Shown piece after piece: positions 32,447-44,400 of a stretch of DNA of 64,000 bases (its first letter is position 1; the number at the start of each line of letters is the position of its first letter). The stretch comes from Gari tellinella. Its lineage: Eukaryota > Mollusca > Bivalvia > Cardiida > Psammobiidae. The position numbers and the translations under genes were made by a program. The notes under the pieces were generated by a model. The model was not told the DNA's origin, made no database searches, and saw only the letters and a program-made list of their open reading frames with translations. The stretch spans positions 4,960,001-5,024,000 of the forward strand of contig OV277871.1 in the NCBI GenBank assembly GCA_922989275.2. Reading direction: 5' to 3'.

Positions 32447-35400
32447 CTGAAAAACATAAAGAAATTTAATCCATTACTCCGTAAATATGCCTTTTTATGC
32501 TTTTAATTTTGTGGAGATTCCCTAAACTATTGCACTCATATACTTATTTCTTCAGTAAAACTGCTATCACTCTTAAACTTTGTGGAGATTCTTTTAACTA
32601 TTATAATCATATACTTATTCCTTCAGTAAAACTGCTTTCAATCTTAAATTTTGTGGTGAAAGGACTACTCATTCATCATAGAGCCCTTTAATCCATACTC
32701 ACGAATTATAGAATAGGTGTAGTAAGAAATATTTTCTATTTCAAACAGGAAGTAGCCTGAAGCAGGCTGAAAGTAAAGCAGAATGTGCCTCATGACGCAT
32801 TCTGCTTTACTTTCAACCTGCTTTAAGAGGTTAACTACGAACCTTCAATACTAGAGACAGGCTATGGAGTAAAGGGATAATTAAGTGATATCCTTGCTGT
32901 ACCTGTTTATACTCGTGATCTCTACACTGTAACTGCAGCTGGTATATGATTCGGTCTTCACCCAGGGGGCGCACTGACTGCCAGTCAATGGAACAGCTGG
33001 TGAGTTTAAGGTGGTCAATCTTGGGGGCTGAAATATAAACAAAATTTATGTAATATGATACAAGTATAGATGTTATATGTATGCCTCTTTCTTTATTCAA
33101 TGTGGTATCATAAAGTCAAAACGGACTGCTACAAAAAGAACAAAACTATTCAACCAATTACATTTCAAAATGACAAACAGTGTAGACCCTGATCAGAGGG
33201 CTCCTTAATCCATAAATATGCCTTTTTACACCTTTTATTTATGTCTCCACTAAAGAAAACAGTTCCACTTTATACAGTAATGAATGTGCAACAGATGAAA
33301 TATTTTCTATATTCTAGCAGATGGTAGCTTAAAGCAGGCTAAAAGTAAAGCAGAATGCGCCTTCAGGCACATTCTCCTTTATTTTCAACATATTTTTAGA
33401 GATCATCCGTCTTGAAATCTAGAACCAGGCTATGAGGTAATGATTTAAGGAGCCCTCTGATCAGGGTCTACAGAGACAAGTGTACTCTTCACAGGTAAAC
33501 TGTTTGTAAATGACGAGTTTACTGGTCCCTAGGGTTGAAAGTGTTAACTATATAAGGACAGTGATGGTAATTACCCCGTAAAGCAGGTGGTGGGGCCTTG
33601 GTCGTGGTAAACGTGTAGGTTTCAGAGTATGGTCCACTTCCAGCATCATTACTGGCATATATTCGGAAGTCGTAGCTCGTCAGCTCCGTCAGTCTATTCA
33701 CCTTGCATGTAAATGCCTGGCCCTTATACACCTCCTGGAAACTGAAGTAACAAAAACAAGCAAGTGTCACAACCACTCCAATTCAAGGTTAACCCATTAC
33801 TCCATAAATACACCTTTTTACGCCTATAATTTATTCCTCCGCAGAAGAAAATAGTTCCAATTTACGCAGTCAAGAATATGCACTATAAGAAATATTTTCT
33901 ATTTCCTAGCAGGTAGTAGCTTAAAGCAGGCTAAAAGTAAAGCTAAATGCGCCTTAAGGTGCATTCTGTTTACTTTTAGTCTGCTTTAAGCGGTCACTTG
34001 TCGTCAAAACTAGAATCAGGCTATAATGGGCTAATGGACGCTTGGTCTAGATTTTCATTTTCATTTAATTTTTTATAGAAATTCCTGTTAGCAAACAGTG
34101 CAAGTCCAGATCAAATGCTGCATTATGCGGCATCTGATAAGAGTCTGCTCTGTTTGCCTCTGTCCAATTTATGGGATGCTAGGCACAAATGAGTTAAGAG
34201 TGTTTATCCTCAGATTAAAAATGCATTCTACTAAAATAAATTAATTCATATAAAATATATCTCAAATGAGTATAACAAGCTGCTTCTGAATGTCATCGGC
34301 CATTTGTTTTCACAGAATAAGAAAGATATCTTAACCCGTTACCCTATAAATATGCCTTTTTATGCCTTTAATTTATTACTCTACTGAAGAAAATAGCTCC
34401 AATTTATACTGTTATAAATAAGAATCATAAGAAATAGTTTCTATATTTTAGCAGATAATAGTGTAAAGCAGGCTGTAAGTAAAGCAGAATGTGCCTTAAG
34501 GCAACCTGCTTTAAGTGGTCAACTATCCACTGTTTTCCTGAGAAATAAGCATAAGATGAGACAAACGTATCGCGACATGAAATACTGCAAGCCAGTAAAA
34601 TTCTGAAAGTTTTATGAGGAAACACTACAGTAGTGATGGTCTAGTCTTGACTCTATTAGCTCATTCATCACGCAGAGCTCCAGATAAGAGGGAGTAAACT
34701 GAACAAATTCAGCGTTTTCTCACTCATTTCACCACAAAATCCTATGGTGTTACTACTCATTAGAATCGTCTCGAAGAGACGATTATAATGAGTAGTGACA
34801 CCATAGGGTTTAATGTAGAAATAAAGGTTTTAGTTTCTGAAATACTCCCTTTATCTGGAGCCCTGATCACAGCCAGACAATAACTGTCCTAGCCAGGGTT
34901 ACTTACTTGCCGTCCTCTCGATCCATCTCTAGTGTGTAGGTGATGAGATCTGTATTACGCCCCTCGCCCCATTTTAACTTGATCCCATTTGGCGAGGACC
35001 CATAACACTCTAATTTTGGTGGGCTTGGGGGTAATGCCCGTGTGGTGAATTTGACAGGAGAACTAAAGGCACCAACTCCTATTCCATTCATAGCCTGTAT
35101 ACGGGCTCTAGAGAAACGAAAACAAGGAACAAATTCATAACATATACTCTATTAGTTAAACAGTTTCTTCACAGTGTACATGAGGATTTCTTCCCGGCTG
35201 AGGTAAATAATGTTGCCCGAGCCGTTACATGATTTTACCAGCCGGGAAGAAATCCTCATGTACACTGTGAAGAAACTGTATAACGAATTTATTATACTGC
35301 AAAGTTTTCACTGTTCAAACGAAATATTTTGGAATTTGTCGTGTACAGCGCTCATTATAAACTAAAAAATATTCGCGCCAAAGCAGATAACGTTGAGCGT

Positions 35401-38400
35401 AATAACGTCATGTCGTCACGTCTGATAGTTGTTGTTCAAAAGAAAAATGGGCATACTCGGCATACTTCGACGTCAAACTTTCCCAGAAATAATGCAACTG
35501 TTGAATGATCCAAACACCGATTGGTTCTTAGCCGAAATGGACTTAAAACAGAGGATGCACGATTGAATGCACTCAATCCTGTCGAGCAATCGGCCATCTT
35601 ATTTTCTGCAAATCAACACTTAGGGACCTGTCAGCCAATGAAAACAGCTGCATTTCTATGTACCCTGTCAGCTCACAGGGTACATTGGATTATGTCCAGC
35701 GCTCGTTGACCAATGAAAAGTAAGGAATTTACTTTGCAGTATAATAAAAACTTTGGTATAGCGAACTCGCATAAGTAAAATCTACTTGTATTTCTACTGT
35801 TACATTTCATTACATTAAACTCTCTTTCCGGTAAGTCGAACATATCCTTATTTTCAAAGTTTGAACGTGGCTAAGCCAGGGGTTTAACTTTGTAATATAG
35901 ATATGGTTGACTAAAGTGAGTTCAAGTTCCACTGAAGCTAATATTATTTTCAGTTTTACCCCTTTTTTCACTGCCATGATGTCATCTGCTTTAAACAATT
36001 GTCTTCTGCTTTTATTTATTTATAAATACTAACAAATGTTGCACTTTTTCTTTCAATCTCACACTAAGTTACTGTTCAATAAAGAATCATTACTTTCTTC
36101 AAAGAGATGTGCATGGTATCTACAGTAATATAAAACGAAAGTAACGCAGAAAGCTAAATACTAACCTTTTGCATTACTTATGTTCAGCATTTAATTGTCA
36201 CCTGTTGTAAAGATTAACCATGCAACAGCTGAATATAGTTTTATCCTGACAGGTGGACGCTTCACCCATTACCCCATAAATATGCCTTTTTACACCTTTA
36301 ATTTATTCCTCCACTGAAGAAAATAGATCCACTTTAAACAGCAACATATTAAATAAAAAATATTTTTTATATTCTTGCAGATTATAGCTTTAAGCAGACT
36401 GAAAGTAAAGCAGAATGAAGGCATATTCTGCTTAACTTTCAACCTGCTTTAGGTGGTCACCTATCTTCAATACTAGAAAGAGGCTATGGGGTTATGGGTT
36501 AAGCAACCATCTGGCATCTGGCTTAACCCCTAGAATCCTAGTCAGGCATATATGCATCTTTTGCAAACAGTGTGCCTGTGAAAAATACCTTTGTCCTATG
36601 GAAACAGTGAAGACCCAGATCAGAGGATAGGAGCCAACTGATCAGGGTCTGAATTGTTGTACATTGTAAAACTGCAAATTGATATTGTCAAAAGTGGACT
36701 TGACTAAATTGAAAACCGGAAGTGTCCATTTGAAGTTTGAGGGAAGAAAGGGTTAAATACTGAAAACAAGCAAGCTATTGGGGGAAAGGGCTTTCTACCA
36801 TAATGATCCTAAGTAATGGGACAGACAGGCCTGAGAAAACAGTGTATACCCTGATCAGACTGAACCTGAGTGAGCATTCTGATCAGGGTATACACTGTTT
36901 GCCATTTAGTTTGCACATTTTGAACAAATTACTGTGGTAAAAGCATTTTTTTCCCCAATTTTATGATAATAACAGCAAGTGTGTAGTTACACTTGGTGTC
37001 CCAACTTTTAGGATTTTTATGGTAATTCAGAGCTCCAGATAAGGATAGTATTTCAAAAAGTAAAATCTTTATTTCTACATTAAACCCTATGGTGTTACTA
37101 CTCATTAGAATCGTCACGAAGAGACGATTCTAATGAATAGCAATACCATAGGATTTGGTGCTGAAATAAGAAAATGTTACATTTGTTCAGTTTACTCCCT
37201 CTTATCTGGAGCCCTAGGTATATATTTGTTGTTTTACCTGTATGTGGTCTCTGGTGTTAAATCCTCCACTGTGTACTCGGTGACGGCACTGATTGTGATC
37301 AACTGTTTTTCACCTCCTATGTCTATATTATAAGCGTAAATTTCACTGCCATTATCATGAGGTTCTCTCCACTGCAGAAGAACACTATTAGCAGTGGCTG
37401 TAGCCTTAATGGAGACGACTGACGAGGGGCTAGAGGGCGGGGTTAAGCAGGTGGCCACGGGGCTATATAACCCCGCCCCTGCACTGTTAATTGCCTGGAC
37501 CCTAAAGGAGTAAGAGGTGGCTGGATTGAGACCCCTGACCTCGTAACTTGTGTTTGGACCATAATACAGCTGAAAAGAAAGAGACAAGATCTTCGTTATA
37601 TAAATAAACAAATTGGCAAAGAGCAAAGCATTCTAAGGAATTATTCATCTTGCTGCAGGGCTCCAGATAAGAGGGAGTAAACTGAACTAATCCAACATTT
37701 TCTCGTTTATTTTAGCACCAAACCCTATGGTGTTACTACTCACTATGCAAAAAGTGAAGTCCCTGATCAGAGGGCTCCTGCAGGAGCCCTCTGATCAGGG
37801 ACTTCGCTGTTTGTCATTTCGAAATTTATTACCAAAAAGAACCCTAAATAGTCTAAAATGGACCAGCCTTTATTGCACACTGGAATTGTCCATTATAAGT
37901 TTCAGGGGATAATGAGTTAATGTAGAGAATTAGTACCTGGGAGAAGACTTGGTCTGACTGTAACTGCCACTCCAGCCTATAGTCTGTGATTGTAGCACCA
38001 TTGTTGACTGGCCCCTCCCACGTCACCAAGGCACTGTGGGCCGACCGACATGTACATACTGGCATCTTAGGAGGGTCTGGCACCCCAGCTCCACTCACAA
38101 CTTCCAGGGGCTCCGACCACGGACCACCCTATTGTCACCAAATAAAAACATTGTAAACAGTATTCTTGATCCAATAAATACATTGTAAAAAGTATTCTTG
38201 ATCCAATAAATACATTGTAAACAGTATTCTTGATCCAATAAATACATTGTAAACAGTATTCTTGATCCAATAAATACATTGTAAACAGTATTCTTGATCT
38301 TGTATTAACCCATTTCTCCATAGCCTGTTTCTAGTTTTGAAGACAGGTAACCACTTTACTGTAAGCAGGTTGAAAGTAAAGCACATTCTGACTTACTTTC

Positions 38401-41400
38401 AGCCTGGTTTAAGCTACCATCTGCTAGAAAAAAACTGAAAATATTTCTTATTAATTGACTTATAACTTACAACGTATACCAACGTGCTGCTAACTTATAC
38501 AAAACGTACTTAATAATGGCTTATTTACAAGTAACCTGTGTGAATGATCCCATAACTTACCTACAATGTACGAAACGTATACAGTGCGTATGCGGAACTT
38601 ATTGACCATATGCCAGCCATACATTGAGATTTTGTGCATGCACAAAAAAATTCGACAAACTCAGCATACAACAACATATGCCAGCGTAGTTCAATGTGCT
38701 GTTAGCGTATACAAAACGTACTTATAACTTACCCGACGTTAACCAGAGTATGCCCAACGTATTAGCAAATATTTTATACGTTTGGCATACACTGGCTAAA
38801 ACGTTGTAATGTGACTACCCCATTAAGCACATTCTGCTTCACTTTCAGCCTGCTTTAAGCTACCACCTGCTAGAATATTGGTAACAATTCTTATGAACTA
38901 TTTTCTCCAGTTGAGGCATAAATTGGTGGCATAAAAAGATGTACAGTCAAACTTTGATTTCTCAAACTCACTTAACTTGAACTATCCGATATTTCGACAC
39001 ATGAACAGCATTATTTCATGCTCGATTAAGTCAAACATACCCATTTTTTAACGTTAAAACATTGCATAGTCACGTTTTAACTTTGAAATACGGGTATGTT
39101 CGGCTTAACCCATTAACTCATAAGCGATAAACAATTCTCAATGCTTATCTCAATAGAAGCTAGTTAAATAAAGTGTGTCAAAATGAGTTAGTATGAGGCT
39201 ATTGCGCAATGAGTCAAAATGAGTCAGTATGGCTTAATGGGTTAACCGAGTTCAAGATATCGATGTTCAACTGTATTTATACATGTAGAATAATGGTTGA
39301 AGCAAGGTCCTGGTAGGGGTTGTTACAAACTTACCCCTATTCTGTTAAGGGCTCTGACTTGGAAGAGGTAGGGTCTCCCTGGCGACAGTCCAGCCACGAT
39401 GCAGTCAAGGTCACGACCTTTGTACACTTCCTTGCTTGTGTTATCAGGCAGGATCATCTGTACGGCAAACTCGTTCACCTGAGCCCCACCATTGTATTCT
39501 GGGTAGGCTATAAAACAAACATACACAACTCAATATACAGTCAAACTTCGATATCTCGAACTCGCTTAACTTGAACTATTCGATAGTTCAACAATACCCA
39601 TATTTCATAGTTAAAACGTGGCTAAGCCACGTTTTAACTTTGAAATACGGGTATGTTCGACTTAACCGAGTTCAAGATATCGAAGTTGGACAGTATATAC
39701 AAAACTTCCCCCACTATTGTAATTCTGGGTATGGTAAGAAACAAAGAAATACAAGAATTCCCCACCACTGTTTCGTCCTTGAAAGTACACGTGTGCAATA
39801 CCACTTTTCAGTCCATTTTTTCACCAGGGCTCCCGATAAGAGGGAGTAAACTGAATAAATCCAACATTTTGGCAATCAATTAAGCATCAAATCCTATGGT
39901 ATGACTACTCATTAGAATCGTCTTGAAGAGACGATTCTAATGAGTAGTTACACCATAGGGTTTAATCCAAAAATAAAGATTTTAGTTTTTTAAAATACTC
40001 CCATTATCTCGAGCTCTGTTCACTATTTCAGGATGTTTTTTTCAACTGTATAACAACAATGCAAATAGTGCAGACTGATTAGATGGCTCCTTTACAAAAT
40101 TACCACTAAGGCTATATCAGTTTGATATGGTGACATGAACCAATAGCTATGGCGGAAAGGGTTGCTCTTAGAATGCTAGCGGTGAAACCATGATTACCGT
40201 TGCAAACAGTTTGGATCCAGATGAGATGCCGCATTATGCGGCGTCTCATCAGGAACCAAACTGTTTGACACTCTGACACTGTTTTGAAAAGAAATTTTGA
40301 AGATTTCTATATTCAGAACAGAAAAAGACAACAACTGTTGCAAAAGAAAACTAGATATAGTGCACCGCTGCCATGGCAACAAGACCATTGGCCCCCACCC
40401 ACTTTATTTGAACAACTTTTGAAACTCAAACCAACAGCATGTATGTGACCTAGTTTGGTTACACTGAGGCTATTGGTTTCAGTGAAGAAGTCGTTTGTTG
40501 ACAGACGGACGGATGGACACCCGACAGAGCAGTATCACAATAGCTCACCTTGAGCTCTTTGTGCTCGTGTGAGCTAAAAATACACAGCATACAAAGGGTT
40601 AAACAACCCATTCTATAACTGTTTCACATATACAAGACATACAGTAAAACCTCTCTATCACGACCACATTATTGTGTTAACTATCAGGTGTTTAAGGCAG
40701 GTGGCTCTTAAAGCAAAGTGAATGTAAAACAGAAAGATCCTTTAAATAGGAGCTTTTTGTTTTACATTCATGTTGCTTTAACCCATTACCCAATAAATAC
40801 ACCTTTTTATGACTTTTAATTTATTATTACACTGAAGAAAATAGTTCCACATTATACAGTCATGAGTGTGTATCATCAGAAATATTTTCTATATTTTAGC
40901 ACATACCCGGTTATAGCTTAAAGCAGGCTGAAATTAAAGCAGAATGCGCCTTAAGGAACACTGCTTTAATTTCAACCTGCTTTAAGTCGTTATCTGTCTT
41001 CAAAACTAGAAACAGGTTATAGGGTAATAGGTTAGGCTGCCATGTGTCTTTTATGCAATCAATTAGCCTTCTTTTTAGTAGTCGTAATAGAGAGGGTTGA
41101 CTGTACTTCAAACTGACAAGCTTCATAGTTTGATGATAAGTGAGGGTTTGAACTTACACCAACGTAAATGTAACAAGGTTGCCTTGGGTTTGCCCTGGAG
41201 TTTGGGCGCTGAACACTGTCCTGGTGGTACCCCCTGGGTCGTCGCTACACACACTTCTGACATCTGCATGTACAAACATAAAGTATCATAATTATATAGT
41301 GCAACCTACTTAACCCATTACTCCATAAATATGCATTTATTTTTATGCCTTTAATTTATTGCTTCACTGAAGAAAATAGTTCCACTTTATTAAGTCATGA

Positions 41401-44400
41401 AATTTGCACCTTATAAAATAGTTACTAACAGAGGGTAGCTTAAAGCAGGCTGAAAGTAAAGCAGAATGTGCCTTAAGTCACATTCTGCTTACTTTCAACA
41501 CGCTTTAAGTGATTACCGGTCTTCAGAAATAGAAACCGGCTATGGAGTAATGGATTAAACTAAAGTATAATTGATCACAATGAATGTTTAACATAGTATA
41601 CCTTAGGCTAAGCAGTTACTAAAATAATACTGAATTGGCTATCTTTAACCCATTACCCTTTAAATATGCCTTTTTACGCCTTATTCATCCAAGGAATATA
41701 GTTCCACTTTACAGAGTCATGAATATGTACCATTAGAAATATTTTCTAAATTCTTTCTAACATTTTTTTGCTTTTTAAAGCAGGTTGAAAGAAAAGCAGA
41801 ATGCGCTTTAAGGCGCATTCTGCTTTACTTTCAACCAGCTTTAAGTAGCAAATTGTTATCAAAACTAGAAACAGGCTATGGGGTAATGCAGGACAAAAGC
41901 ATTGTCACTTGGCATTTCATCTGGATTCAAACTGCTTGTAAAGATAATCATGAGCATGCAAATATTTCAGCTGCACAAAGTCTTCAAAAGTCTTCTTTTC
42001 AAGATCATGTAACGAAATTTCATTATACATCGCTCCCTCAGTACAACGGCCCTCCAAACAACGACTCCCTCCTTACAACGACCCCTACCGCAGTTTCCCT
42101 AAACAAGACAATTATGTCCAACCTTTTCATGGCTGCAATACCGTTTGCTTAAATTTGTCATCTGCTGTTTTTCTCAAAGTTACATATTGAACATATCGAC
42201 AGAAAAAAGCTTAATGACTAGTGACAAACAGCTTGAATCCAGACCATACGCCGCGTAACACGGCGTCTGATCTGGATTCAAGCTGTTCTGTTTGCAAATA
42301 TAAACCAATTTCCCTCCCTATAACGACTCCCTCCGAACAACGCACACATTGTTTTGTCCCCCATTGGGTGTTGTTGTAGAGAGGGAGCACTGTATAAATA
42401 TACATTTTGTAGCATCAACTAGGCACAGATCCATCAAAATTGCTCATTACTACTTCAAAGAGTAAAAAAAATTCATAAAAATTTATATCCCAGAACAACA
42501 GAGTTAGCTTAGGTAATTACCAGATAATAAAACAGCATGGACCAACAAGTGGTTTTTTTTTCGGTTTTTTTATCAACAAGAGCAATTAAAAGTCTGACAA
42601 GCCCATAAACTTGCAATATTCCATGAAATTACCCAACATTTGTGAAACTCATCAACAGCTGTAAACAAATACACTCAATGAAAATTGTTCAGTGTTTAAC
42701 CTTGAAGATGATTACACTATTTACTATAGGTATTAACCCATTACCCCGTAAATACACTTTTTTACCCCTTTAATTTATTCCTTCACTGAAGAAAAAAGTT
42801 CCATTTTATACAGTTATAGATATGGACAATTATTATTATACCAGATTTATTTAGCGCTCTTATGACACAGGGGTTGTGCGTTGAAAAGCACTTATAAGAA
42901 ATATAGTCTATATTCTAGCAGATGATAGCTTTAAGCAGGCTGAAAGTAAAGCAGAATGCGCCTTTAAGGCGCATTCTGCTTTACTTTCAACCTGCTTTAA
43001 GTGGTGCCCTGTCTTTCAAACTAGAAACAGGCTATGGGGTAATGGGTTAATTAACAGGGATCCAGATAAGAGGGAGTAAACTCAACAAATCCAACATTTT
43101 CTCACTTATTTCAACACCAAGTCCTATGGTTTTACTACTCATTAGAATCGTCTCAAAGAGATGATTCTAATGAGTAGTGACACCATAGAGTTTAATGCAG
43201 AAACAAAGGTTTTAGTTTCTGAAATACTCCCCTTATCCGGAACCCTGATTATCATGAAAAGAGTTGAACATAGGAAATAATCCTTGATTTGCAGTGGGAT
43301 AATAAAGTGGAAACAAAGTTTCATCTTTCCCACAAAACGTGCTTATGCTAAAACTATTATTTTCATAGAAAAAATGTTTGGAGCCAGATAAGACACAGGG
43401 TAACCCAATGTCTAATCAGGCTTCAATCTGTTTGCCGCATTTTGTTTGCGTTTAACCCATAACCTCATAAATACAACTTTTTACGCATTTAGTTTATTTC
43501 TCCATTGAGGAAAATAGGTCCCAATTTATACAGTTATGAATATGTATGATAAGAACTATTTTCTATATTCTAGTAGATGGTAGCTTAAAGCAGGCTGAAA
43601 GTAAAGCAGAATGCACCTTAAGGTGCATTCTGCTTTACTTTCAACCTGCTTTAAGTGAACATCTTTCTTTAAAACTATAAACAGGCTATGGGTATGGGGT
43701 AATGGGTTAAACGGGAAAGAGTAACATCTTTTCTGCTGTAGATTATTTTGAATGTACCTCACTGCGTCCCCCTGCACTGACGGCAGCCACACGGACGTGG
43801 TACGTATGTCCTGGCTGCAGTCTATCACATGTGTGCTCCCGATCTGAACCCTCATACATAGTCTCATAACCTGCAATAACACAAATACACGTCTGTCTAT
43901 AATGTCTGTTATTACAAGTACTATCATAATGAAGTCAAGATGATCAAAATATTGATCATACATGCATATGAAATTATACATGACCAAAATGTTAACTCTT
44001 TGCATGCTAGTGGCGTATATATCTGCCACAGTGATTACCTTTGCAAATAGTTTGGATCCAGTTGAGACGCCGCATAATGCAGCGTCTCATCAGGATCCAA
44101 ACTGTTTGCCATTCTGACCCTATATTTAAAAGAAGTTTTGAAAAATTCAAATTTTAGAACATCAGCAGACGACAATTGTTGCAGACGAAAAAATTACACA
44201 GCATGCAAAGAGTTCAAGTACCAACTTTCTTGACTACTCTCTGGGACCTTGATACTTTTAAGGAGAACTTGTTTTGCCATGTGTAGACTGTAGAGTGTTG
44301 TTTCTCAAATTTTTAATAAGTAAAATATATCATAAGATTCAAAGGGTTTTTTAAAAAAAAATTTAATTCTGCCAAATATATTTTTTAAAGATATTTCTTG

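Noticed and set aside
38147..38302. Possible CRISPR-like direct repeat array
   Set aside because: The 32-bp units are contiguous with no spacers, and the context is a eukaryotic intron.
43556..44029. 157-codon minus-strand frame covering exon i
   Set aside because: It reads exon i in the wrong frame and runs into a family A MITE. The FN3 frame with splice sites at 43870 and 43758 fits its neighbours.
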